From: Prescottella soli
Lineage (GTDB): Bacteria > Actinomycetota > Actinomycetes > Mycobacteriales > Mycobacteriaceae
Direction of reading: 5' to 3'
Length of the DNA: 64,000 bases
Assembly: GCF_040024445.1 (NCBI RefSeq)
Contig: NZ_CP157276.1
Location: forward strand, 1,302,001-1,366,000
Shown: positions 37,123-44,531 of the stretch, in pieces
Position numbering within the stretch: the stretch's first letter is position 1
Layout: each line of letters starts with the position of its first letter
The notes under the pieces: model-generated
The model's input: the letters and a program-made list of their open reading frames with translations, nothing else
Told to the model about the DNA's origin: nothing
The model's database searches: none
Translations under genes and position numbers: made by a program

Positions 37123-37263
37123 TGGCAAAACCTCGCATCACCGGCGGATCCCGGCATAGCTGTGACTGGGCGCCCACGACCGATTCGTCTCGGACCGTTT
37201 GGATTCGAGGGCTATTTCACCACAGTCACTCTGGTTCCGTCAGTCACATGGGTGACTTCGGCT

Positions 37264-38232
37264 TCAGTCGGATTCGAGGCCCGCGAAGAAGTCGGCCTGC
37301 ACCGTGACGTCCTCGACGACGCGGGTCGTCGTGCGCACACCGAGCGCGTGTTCCTTGAGGAGCTCGCAGAGGCGGTCGCCGTCGATGAGGTCGACCGGCG
37401 GGGCGCCGTCGCGACGCGATTCGGCCCGCGCCTCACTCGTGAAGGTACCGGTCGTGATCAGCAGGCCCTTCTCGCCGCGTCCGGCCATCGCACCGCGCAG
37501 ATCCCGCACGGCGCCCGCCCCCACACTCCCACTGACCCGCTTGCACTGGAAGGCGACAGGGAAGCTGAGTAGGGAGATCTGACACATCCCGATGCCGTCG
37601 ATCCCGCCGTCCGACCCGCGGCCGGTGATGGTGGCGGTCGAGAATCCTGCCTCGCGCAGCAGCCGTTGGGTGAGCCGCTCGAACGCGGTGGACGACATCC
37701 GCAGGATCGACTCCAGCAGCGCGGCCTTCCACTCGACGGCATCCCCCGATTCGCCGTACGACGCATCCGATTCGGAAGAACTGGTCTCGGAGTGCGGAAG
37801 AGACTGCGCACCAGGAATGTTGGCCTTGCGGCTCAGACGCTGGCGCCGCTTGTCGGCCGTGAAGGTCGCGAGCAGCGGACGGATGTCACCCTCGGTCACC
37901 TCGCGTCCGCGCTTGGTCACACTCCACACCGCGCGACGACTGTTGGCGAGCAGACCCATTCCTTTGAGATAGGTACGCGCCCAAGCCAATCGGTACTCCA
38001 CCTCGGTGCCCGGACCGTCACCGTGCAGGATGCCCTGCACGTCGGGCGACCAGCCCTCCCGCTCGACGACCGCGCCGTCGAGTTCGTTGTTGGACGCCGA
38101 GCCGCCGAGGGCGATCAGCGCCTGGAGGGTGGGCCAGAGCAATTCGGTGTACGGCGGAAGCTGGGCGATCAGATTCACCTGATCGGCGACGTCCCCACGT
38201 CGTGGCTCCTGCACCTGCACACCCGCTCCCAT
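37264..38232 (-). CDS. mrr: Mrr-type (type IV) restriction endonuclease
   Basis: A 322-residue protein. It has an N-terminal Mrr_N winged-helix domain (about 25-115, 'ELLWPTLQALIALGGSASNNELDGAVV', 'RLAWARTYLKGMGLLANSRRAVWSVT') and a C-terminal PD-(D/E)xK nuclease domain (about 175-290). Catalytic residues are visible in 'GSDGGIDGIG' and 'FQCKRVSG'. Mrr proteins cleave modified DNA and act against foreign methylated DNA. No methyltransferase or other defence gene is adjacent, as expected for type IV enzymes. The start (ATG 38232) has a weak ribosome site. Confidence 0.88.
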   Translation of the reverse strand: MGAGVQVQEPRRGDVADQVNLIAQLPPYTELLWPTLQALIALGGSASNNELDGAVVEREGWSPDVQGILHGDGPGTEVEYRLAWARTYLKGMGLLANSRRAVWSVTKRGREVTEGDIRPLLATFTADKRRQRLSRKANIPGAQSLPHSETSSSESDASYGESGDAVEWKAALLESILRMSSTAFERLTQRLLREAGFSTATITGRGSDGGIDGIGMCQISLLSFPVAFQCKRVSGSVGAGAVRDLRGAMAGRGEKGLLITTGTFTSEARAESRRDGAPPVDLIDGDRLCELLKEHALGVRTTTRVVEDVTVQADFFAGLESD

Positions 38233-38351
38233 CGCAACGTCGGTCGCCGGCCGTTCGACACCGGATCGGCCAGCCGACCTGGATGTTATCGGGAAACGCG
38301 CCTGGCCCCGAATCCGGTGGCTCCGCGCGCCTGGGGAGCCACCGGGCCGGA

Positions 38352-39788
38352 TCAGGCGCGGGCGGCCGCGTCGCGTCCGGCCACGCGGCCGAACGCGAGG
38401 GCGTCACCGACGTGGAATCCGCCGTCCTTGCGCCAGCTGTAGGTCGAGCTGATCTCGCCGGCCGCGTACAGTCCGTCGATCGCGGCGCCGCGGGTGTCGA
38501 GCACTCGCGCGCGCCCGTCGCGGCGGGGGCCGCCGTTGCTCCAGCCGAGCAGCGGGGTCACCTCGAGGACGTAGAACGGCGCCTGCGCGACCGGAGCAAG
38601 CTTCTCCGGAGCCCGACCGAAGTGGTCGTCGCGCCCGGCTGCGCAGGCCTCGTTGTACTGCTCGACGGTGCGCCCGAGCGTCGACGGGTCCACCCCGACG
38701 ATCTCGGCGAGTTCGGCGATCGAGTCGGCGCGCTCGATCCAGCCCTTCGCGATCTCGTCGGCGTTGTCGAGACTCCAGCGTGCGCCGTTGACGAGGAGGT
38801 TCCACCCCACCGGCAGGACGTCGGGCGTCGGGCTGAGCGGGCCGGCGGTGCGCATCTGCTCGTCGAAGATCAGGTGGAACGGGCGCTGCGGGAACAGTTC
38901 GTACCCACCGTTACGGCGGACGTGCCCGTGATAGGGGTCGGCGGCCTCGTCCATGAAACGGCGGCCGTCAGCGGCCACCCACAGGTAGTTGTGCGCGTTC
39001 CACAGCGCCAGGTAGTAGCCGCTGCCGTCGTCGCCGCGGACACCGGTGATGGTCATCATGTTGTCCATGTGCCACAGGTCGGCGCCCGCCGCCTGCGCCA
39101 TCCGGTGGCCGTCGCCGGTCGAGGCGGGCGAGCCCCACAGCACGTGGTCCTCGACGCGCAGGTAGTCGCGCACCATCCCCGGGTCGGCCTGGAAGCCTCC
39201 GGTCGCGAGCACCACGCCGCCGCGCCCGCCGATCCGGCGCCGACCGTCGGCGGCCTCCACCTCGACGCCCACCACGGTGCCGCCGTCGGTGATCAACTCG
39301 ACCGCCGGTGTCTCGAAACGGATCTCGATGCCGCGCTCGGCGAGCGCACCGTGCAGGAAGTCGTGGAGCAGCGAGTGGCCCATGCGTCCGGCGATGGTGT
39401 CCATTCCGGCGTAGCAGTCGCTGCCCTCGAGCTCGAGATACTCGGGCTCGGTGTGGTAATCGGCGCTCATCGCGACGTCGGCGCCCAAGTCCTCGAGCCA
39501 ACGCGAGTTCTCGGCCGTCTCGGCCGCCCACGCCTCGACGACGTCGTCGGCCACCGGAAATGCCCCGTTCAGCGAACGCAGGAAGACCTGCGCGCGCTCG
39601 GGGTCACGATTGACCCACCAGCCGCCGCCGCTGACACGGGTGTTGCCACCGGCCGTGGCCTCGTCGCACTTCTCGACGACCAGCACGGAGGCACCGGCCT
39701 GGTGCGCACCGAGCGCAGCGGCCGCACCGGCCGCTCCCGACCCCACCACCACAACGTCGAATTCCTCGTCGAAGCCCGCAACGCCCAC
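38352..39788 (-). CDS. FAD-binding dehydrogenase (fumarate-reductase/KstD superfamily)
   Basis: A 478-residue flavoprotein with N-terminal dinucleotide motif GSGAAG at residues 16-21 and acidic Glu39, then 'ATAGGNTRVSGGGWWVN' and C-terminal 'GLYAAGEISS' and 'GDALAFGRVAGRDAA', as in fumarate reductase/3-ketosteroid dehydrogenase-type proteins. It is not clearly a KstD; substrate unknown. GTG at 39788 sits six bases after GAGGGGG and is preferred; ATG at 39824 is possible but has no ribosome site. A degenerate KstR-like palindrome lies about 105 bp upstream. Downstream of the TetR gene on the same strand. Confidence 0.85.
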   Translation of the reverse strand: MGVAGFDEEFDVVVVGSGAAGAAAALGAHQAGASVLVVEKCDEATAGGNTRVSGGGWWVNRDPERAQVFLRSLNGAFPVADDVVEAWAAETAENSRWLEDLGADVAMSADYHTEPEYLELEGSDCYAGMDTIAGRMGHSLLHDFLHGALAERGIEIRFETPAVELITDGGTVVGVEVEAADGRRRIGGRGGVVLATGGFQADPGMVRDYLRVEDHVLWGSPASTGDGHRMAQAAGADLWHMDNMMTITGVRGDDGSGYYLALWNAHNYLWVAADGRRFMDEAADPYHGHVRRNGGYELFPQRPFHLIFDEQMRTAGPLSPTPDVLPVGWNLLVNGARWSLDNADEIAKGWIERADSIAELAEIVGVDPSTLGRTVEQYNEACAAGRDDHFGRAPEKLAPVAQAPFYVLEVTPLLGWSNGGPRRDGRARVLDTRGAAIDGLYAAGEISSTYSWRKDGGFHVGDALAFGRVAGRDAAARA

Positions 39789-39893
39789 GTTCGCCCCCTC
39801 GATTGATGTGACATGGATCGCCATCGTCAACTGATGTGATCCACGACATCCTCCGATCTCGGTGGCGCCGGGCGCTCGACACTTCCCGCCCAA

Positions 39894-39907
39894 CGGAACA
39901 CATTCCG
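39894..39907. promoter_or_regulatory. Degenerate KstR-like palindrome
   Basis: CGGAACACATTCCG is nearly palindromic and close to TNNAACNNGTTNNA but departs at three of the eight fixed bases. It lies just past the TetR stop, upstream of the FAD dehydrogenase. Confidence 0.3.
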
Positions 39908-39909
39908 CG

Positions 39910-40494
39910 TCAGCTGTCGACGAGCACCTGGATGGCGGCGCCGTAGCGCTCGACGATGTCGTCGATCGGGGCGGCGCGCAGCCACGGGCTCTCCATGACG
40001 TACAACGCAGCCATCAGCCCGGAGAGTTGCGCCGCGAGCAGGTGCGCACGCAGCTCGGCGTCGTCGCCGCGGAGTCGGGGCGCGAGGGGCGCGACGATCA
40101 TCTGGTCGATCGCCTCCTGGAGGTGCTCGCGCACGACGGGGCGGTCGGATGCGCGAATGAGTGCCGAATAGACGGCGGTGGCCTTGTCGGCCTGCCGGCG
40201 ACGCGTTCGACGGACCACGAAATCGACTAGAGCCCTTCCCAATCCGTCCAACGGACCCTCCACGACCTCGACGAAGGCGTTGGACATGGTCATGGTGCGG
40301 ACGAACAGATTCTCCTTGGACCCGAAGTAGCGGATGACCAGTGCCGGGTCGACGCCGGCGTGCCGCGCGATGTCCCGCACCCCGGTCGCCGCGAACCCCT
40401 GCTCGGCAAACAACTCGGCGGCGGCCCGCTGCACCGCCTCACGGTTGTGGGCGCTGCCGGCGCGCGAGTGGGGCCCAGGTGTCTCGACGGTCAT
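39910..40494 (-). CDS. TetR-family repressor
   Basis: A 194-residue TetR-type regulator: HTH near residues 15-60 ('AVQRAAAELFAEQGFAATGVRDIARHAGVDPALVIRYFGSKENLF') and a helical ligand domain typical of TetR_C families. ATG at 40494 follows AAGGA; the frame to 40527 is not needed. Three copies of a 15-bp palindrome fill the gap to the divergent membrane protein gene and are its probable operators. Confidence 0.9.
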   Translation of the reverse strand: MTVETPGPHSRAGSAHNREAVQRAAAELFAEQGFAATGVRDIARHAGVDPALVIRYFGSKENLFVRTMTMSNAFVEVVEGPLDGLGRALVDFVVRRTRRRQADKATAVYSALIRASDRPVVREHLQEAIDQMIVAPLAPRLRGDDAELRAHLLAAQLSGLMAALYVMESPWLRAAPIDDIVERYGAAIQVLVDS

Positions 40495-40545
40495 CGATCG
40501 TCCTTCGTTCGGAGTGGTTGCCGCCAACCTTGCCGCACACCCTAC

Positions 40546-40607
40546 GTCAACAGTGTTGACAATCGAGTGTCAACACTGTTGACTACCCGTTCGTCAACAG
40601 TGTTGAC
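40546..40607. promoter_or_regulatory. Three tandem TetR operators
   Basis: GTCAACAGTGTTGAC occurs at 40546-40560 and 40593-40607, and the variant GTCAACACTGTTGAC at 40569-40583. Each is palindromic around its centre, and the copies start 23 and 24 bp apart. They lie between the TetR start (40494) and the membrane protein start (40638). Confidence 0.92.
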
Positions 40608-40637
40608 AGTGTGTACGGACAGGAAGGCGGTGCAGAT

Positions 40638-41744
40638 TTGCCGAACACGCACGATCAACGGCAGCAGGAGTGGACCCAGGCCATCGAGGCCGACACGGAG
40701 GCGGTTGCCCCCGCGCTCCATCTCGATCACGGAACGTCGCCGCAGCCGACCGATCCCGGTCGCCCGCCGTGGCACATGATCGTGGAGTCGATGGTGTTTC
40801 CGCTGTTCTTCGCGGTGATGTTCGCCCTCTGCTACGTCAGCGCCTTCCACAACCCGGCGCCCCGCGGCGTCGAGGTCGTCGTGGTCGGGCCGGAGTCCGC
40901 CGCGACCACCCTGGTCGAGCGGCTCGCACCGACCGTCGGCGACAAGTTCGAACTCGAGACGGCCACCGATGCCGCAGGCGCACTCGATCGCCTGCAGAAC
41001 CGCGAGATCGCGGGCGTCATCGAACTGGGCTCGACGATGAACGTGCACATCGCCTCCGCCGAGGGCACGATGCGGGTGCAGGCGGTGGAGGGCCTCGCCC
41101 AGCCGCTCGCCGCAGCCCAGGGCGTCGAGATGAACACCGTCGACCATGCGCCGCTGGCCGCGGACGACCCGACCGGCACCGGTCTCTTCTACCTCGTGAT
41201 GGTGAGCACGATCGTCGGCTACCTCACCATCACCGTGCTCTCCCAGGTCGCGCCGCGGTTGAAGCTGCGCCAGCAGGTCGGCATCCTCGGTGCGATGTCG
41301 GTGATCGGTGTCCTCGCGGCCTATCTCGTCTCGGCGATCTTCGTCGGCTTCTACGGCGCCTCGTTCGCGGAGAATCTCGCGATGCTCGCAGTGGTGATCG
41401 CCTACACGATCGCGGTGGGTCTGGTCAGCATCCTGGTCAACCGCGTATTCGGCAAGGCCGCGATCATGGTGGTGATGGTCCTCATGATCTTCGTGAACTT
41501 CCCCAGCGCCGGCGGCGCCTTCCCCGCGGACTTCCTGCCCGGGTTCTGGTCGGGGTTGAGCCACTTCTGGATCGGCGCCGGCGCGGTGGACGCGGTCCGC
41601 TCGATCATCTACTTCGACGGCACCGGTGTCGGGCACGGACTGCTCGTCATCGGCGGATGGTTCGTCGCGGCACTGGTCCTGCTCGGGCTGACCCAGCTCC
41701 GCAAGCCCACCCCCACCCAGGTCCCGCAGCACGCAGCGAGCTGA
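40638..41744 (+). CDS. Multi-spanning membrane protein, YhgE/ABC-2-like
   Basis: A 368-residue protein. After a hydrophilic N-terminus come one helix (about 48-68), an extracytoplasmic domain of about 120 residues ('PAPRGVEVVVVGPESAATTLVERLAPTVG'), then five to six helices from about 180 to 355. This resembles the YhgE/Pip and ABC-2 permease superfamily, which includes phage-receptor-like, lipid or drug exporters. TTG at 40638 is ten bases after AGGAAGG; the GTG at 40611 would be directly against the operators. It is presumably repressed by the divergent TetR protein. Confidence 0.8.
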   Translation: MPNTHDQRQQEWTQAIEADTEAVAPALHLDHGTSPQPTDPGRPPWHMIVESMVFPLFFAVMFALCYVSAFHNPAPRGVEVVVVGPESAATTLVERLAPTVGDKFELETATDAAGALDRLQNREIAGVIELGSTMNVHIASAEGTMRVQAVEGLAQPLAAAQGVEMNTVDHAPLAADDPTGTGLFYLVMVSTIVGYLTITVLSQVAPRLKLRQQVGILGAMSVIGVLAAYLVSAIFVGFYGASFAENLAMLAVVIAYTIAVGLVSILVNRVFGKAAIMVVMVLMIFVNFPSAGGAFPADFLPGFWSGLSHFWIGAGAVDAVRSIIYFDGTGVGHGLLVIGGWFVAALVLLGLTQLRKPTPTQVPQHAAS

Positions 41745-41778
41745 CGAATATCGTTGGGCAGCACAACCGCCCGCAAAC

Positions 41779-41817
41779 ACGACACTGCCCGGGACCACGA
41801 GTCCCGGGCAGTGTCGT
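41779..41817. terminator. Bidirectional terminator
   Basis: Perfect 17-bp stem ACGACACTGCCCGGGAC (41779-41795), loop CACGA, complement 41801-41817, between two convergent genes. Confidence 0.92.
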
Positions 41818-41823
41818 AGCGTC

Positions 41824-43437
41824 TCAGCTCAGGCTGCCGTACACCGTCTCCCCCGCGAACACCGTGGCCTTCACCTCGATGTCGGCGAGGTTCTCTGACT
41901 CCACCGTGAGCGGATTCGCCGACAGCACAACCATGTCCGCGTGCAATCCCGGCTTCAACGATCCGACGGCGTCGTCGCTGAACAGGTGCCACGCCGCATC
42001 GACGGTCTGGGCGCGCAGCGCCGCCTCGACGGGGATGCGTTCGTCCGGCGCGAGGACCTGTCCGCTGCGGGAGCGCCGGTTGACCGCGTCGGCGATGTTG
42101 CGCAGCGGATTGGTCGGGGTGACCGGGCCGTCGTTGTGGAACGAGATGCGGTGTCCGGCGGCGAGCGCCGAACCCGCTGCGGCCCAGTGCCCGCCGTGAT
42201 CGGTGCCGAAAAGGTCGCCGACGAGGACGTCGCCCCAGTAGTAGAGATGGTCGACGAACAGGCTGCACGTGACGCCGAGGGCGGCGGCGCGCCGGAACTG
42301 GTCGGGCCGCATCGCACCGACGTGCTCGAGGCGCAGTCGATGGTCCGGGCGCGGGTCGGCGGCGAGCATCTTCTCCCACGCGTCGAGCACCATGGTGATC
42401 GCCTCGTCACCGTGTGCGTGGCACGCGATCTGCCAGCCCCGCTCGTAGTACGGGGTGCTGATCGCGAGGATCTGCTCGCCGGTGTAGTTCGCGTGGCCGT
42501 GGCTGCACGCCATGCCCAGCGCCCGGGTCGCCGGAGTGTCGAGGTAGGGGAAGCTGAGCGCGATGTTCCCGATCCACGGCGATCCGTCCGACCAGATCTT
42601 GATGCCCACCTGGCGGACCAGGTCGTCGCCCGCCCCCGGTTCGACGTCGGACGCACGCTCCGGCCCCGACATCTCGTACAGGCGCAGTCGCGTGGTGAGC
42701 ACCCCCGCATCGACGGCCGTGGCCAGCGGGGCGCGCATCTTCGGGTCGAACGCCATCTCGCTCACCGTGGTCACGCCGACGGCGTTCATGCGGGCGCACT
42801 CGGCGGCCATCAGTTCGCCGAATCGTGCGGCCGCCGACGCGAGGACCGGGCCGGCGATCGCGATGACCGCCGACGACTCGTACGCGACACCGTCGAGGTC
42901 ACCGGACTCGTCGCGGCCGAAACGGGCGCCCTCCGGGTCGGGGGTGTCGCGGGTGACCCCGGCGGCGGTGGCGGCATGCGAGTTGAAGTAGGCCGCGTGA
43001 CCCGAGTTGTGCAGGATGATCAACGGCTTGTCGGGTGACAGCTCGTTCATCCACTTCATGGTCGGATCGGCGAGACCCTTCTGCAACAAGGGATCCCACC
43101 CGTTGAGTACGGCGCCCTCAGGGCCCGCATCGGCGACCGCCTTGTCGATCGCGGCGAGCACGCCGTCGGCATCGGGAATCGTGACGGGGCGGATGTCGAC
43201 CACCGGATCGCCCAGCAGGACGGCCTCGTTCATCGGGTGACCGTGTGCCTCGATGAAGCCTGGCATGATGCAGGCCCCGCCCACGTCGTGGACGACCGTC
43301 TCCGGACCGATGAGCGACGCGACGTCCGCGTCCGAGCCCACCGCCACAATGCGCCCGCCCTCGACGGCCACGGCAGTCGCCCGAGGGTTGGCCTCGTCCA
43401 TGGTCAGCACATCACCGAACAACACCAGGTCAGCCAT
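41824..43437 (-). CDS. Amidohydrolase (YtcJ-like, amidohydrolase_3 family)
   Basis: A 537-residue metal-dependent hydrolase. The HxH metal motif is His65/His67 in 'FIEAHGHPMNEA'; further metal/catalytic residues appear in 'QIACHAHGDEA', 'LRLEHVGAM' and 'ISFHNDGPVTP'. Members hydrolyse amides, formamides or cyclic ureas; the substrate is unknown. ATG at 43437 follows GGGAGGG, and the longer frame to 43656 is not used. It ends at a bidirectional terminator. Confidence 0.92.
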   Translation of the reverse strand: MADLVLFGDVLTMDEANPRATAVAVEGGRIVAVGSDADVASLIGPETVVHDVGGACIMPGFIEAHGHPMNEAVLLGDPVVDIRPVTIPDADGVLAAIDKAVADAGPEGAVLNGWDPLLQKGLADPTMKWMNELSPDKPLIILHNSGHAAYFNSHAATAAGVTRDTPDPEGARFGRDESGDLDGVAYESSAVIAIAGPVLASAAARFGELMAAECARMNAVGVTTVSEMAFDPKMRAPLATAVDAGVLTTRLRLYEMSGPERASDVEPGAGDDLVRQVGIKIWSDGSPWIGNIALSFPYLDTPATRALGMACSHGHANYTGEQILAISTPYYERGWQIACHAHGDEAITMVLDAWEKMLAADPRPDHRLRLEHVGAMRPDQFRRAAALGVTCSLFVDHLYYWGDVLVGDLFGTDHGGHWAAAGSALAAGHRISFHNDGPVTPTNPLRNIADAVNRRSRSGQVLAPDERIPVEAALRAQTVDAAWHLFSDDAVGSLKPGLHADMVVLSANPLTVESENLADIEVKATVFAGETVYGSLS

Positions 43438-43610
43438 TGACCCTCCCAGTTCTGCCCCAGCCTCCTGAGGGCCGGCTTCTCGCACAAAACAGGGTACAGA
43501 CCGACCGTTCACTACGCGCGTCGACAGGACCGTGACGACGCAATCGTGTCGTCGTCGGGTAGGAATGGAGAAGGCACCCGAGCAACCGTGGACGCGGAAG
43601 GAAAAGCACC

Positions 43611-43832
43611 ATGGCGAAGTCGAAGTGGACAGACCTGAGCCCGGCCAAGCGCGCATCGATCATCGCGTTGGCCGCGGTTGAGCTGAGCCTGGCGGTCAGT
43701 GCGTGGGCAGACCTCGCGACGCGGCGCCGCGAGGAGATCAACGGCAGCAAGGGCAAGTGGGCCGCGATCATCGCGGTGAACATCATCGGCCCGCTGTCGT
43801 ACTTCCGTTGGGGCCGAAAGAAGTCGGCCTGA
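43611..43832 (+). CDS. Small PLDc_N-type membrane protein
   Basis: A 73-residue protein with two membrane helices (about 15-33 and 48-65). The end 'NGSKGKWAAIIAVNIIGPLSYFRWGRK' matches the phospholipase-D N-terminal (PLDc_N) membrane domain found as free-standing small proteins in actinobacteria. GGAAGG precedes the ATG. No catalytic domain is attached, so it is not a phospholipase. Confidence 0.85.
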   Translation: MAKSKWTDLSPAKRASIIALAAVELSLAVSAWADLATRRREEINGSKGKWAAIIAVNIIGPLSYFRWGRKKSA

Positions 43833-43853
43833 TCCAGCGGGGTCCGGGCGCGG

Positions 43854-44522
43854 TCAGTTCGCGTTCGCGCCCCGCGTGCCGACGAGGTCGGCGAACACGA
43901 CGGTGTTGTCGCGGTAGCTGCGCGCGGCGGTGTCGAACTCGCCTCCGCAGGTGATCAGTCGCAGCCCGGGGTGGTCGATGTCGCCATAGACCTTGGCGGT
44001 CGGGAATGCATCCTTCGCATAGCGTTCCACGCTCGCCACCCGGAACACCTCGGTGAGGCCGTCAGTGCGGTCGGCATAGATCTCGTCGCCCGGCGCCAGT
44101 TCGTGGAGTCGGAAGAACACGCCGGGCTTGCCGCCCCAGTCGACGTGGCCGGCGATCACCGCCGGTCCGAGTTCCCCGGGAACCGGTGAGCCGGAATACC
44201 ATCCGGCGGGAAAGCCGCTCGGCGGCACCTCGAGCGCCCCGCTCGCGTCGAGTCCGAGGTTCATCAGGTCGGAGTCGACATCGATGGCCGGGATCGACAG
44301 GCGGACCGGACGAGTAGCCGCGATCGACCCGGGGGCGGTGCCGGTGTCGACTACCGGTCCGGGCGCCTGCTGCACGACGTTCGGCTGCGGCGGCCCCTCG
44401 GTGTCGCTTGTGGTGCAACCACTCAATGCCGCAACGAACAGCGCGCAGGCGGCCAGGCCCGCCGACAGGCCGCTGCCGGACGAGCGCCGGCAGCGGCCTG
44501 TCGATGTAATGCTCATCGGCAT
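43854..44522 (-). CDS. Lipoprotein-anchored class E/F-type sortase
   Basis: A 222-residue sortase-family transpeptidase. The N-terminus is a lipoprotein signal with lipobox 'ALSGC' (Cys36) rather than the usual membrane anchor. The catalytic His126 is in 'AVIAGHVDW', Cys192 in 'LRLITCGGEFD', and the likely catalytic Arg204 in 'ARSYRDNTV'. Sortases of this type cleave a sorting signal and attach proteins to the envelope. It begins 9 bp after the stop of the repeat protein gene on the same strand, so that protein is the obvious candidate substrate. A 17-bp hairpin covers codons 7-20. Confidence 0.88.
   Translation of the reverse strand: MPMSITSTGRCRRSSGSGLSAGLAACALFVAALSGCTTSDTEGPPQPNVVQQAPGPVVDTGTAPGSIAATRPVRLSIPAIDVDSDLMNLGLDASGALEVPPSGFPAGWYSGSPVPGELGPAVIAGHVDWGGKPGVFFRLHELAPGDEIYADRTDGLTEVFRVASVERYAKDAFPTAKVYGDIDHPGLRLITCGGEFDTAARSYRDNTVVFADLVGTRGANAN
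44463..44503 (-). promoter_or_regulatory. Strong hairpin within the sortase 5' coding region
   Basis: CGACAGGCCGCTGCCGG (44463-44479) pairs perfectly with 44487-44503, loop of 7 bases. In the leftward mRNA it starts 19 bases inside the sortase ORF and 28 bases after the repeat-gene stop. It could attenuate transcription or translation of the sortase relative to the repeat protein. It is not followed by U-residues. Confidence 0.75.
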
Positions 44523-44531
44523 GTTCGGATC

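Noticed and set aside
38352-39788. Firm naming as 3-ketosteroid-delta-1-dehydrogenase
   Set aside because: General superfamily motifs are present, but I could not confirm KstD-specific catalytic residues, and the nearby KstR-like site is degenerate.
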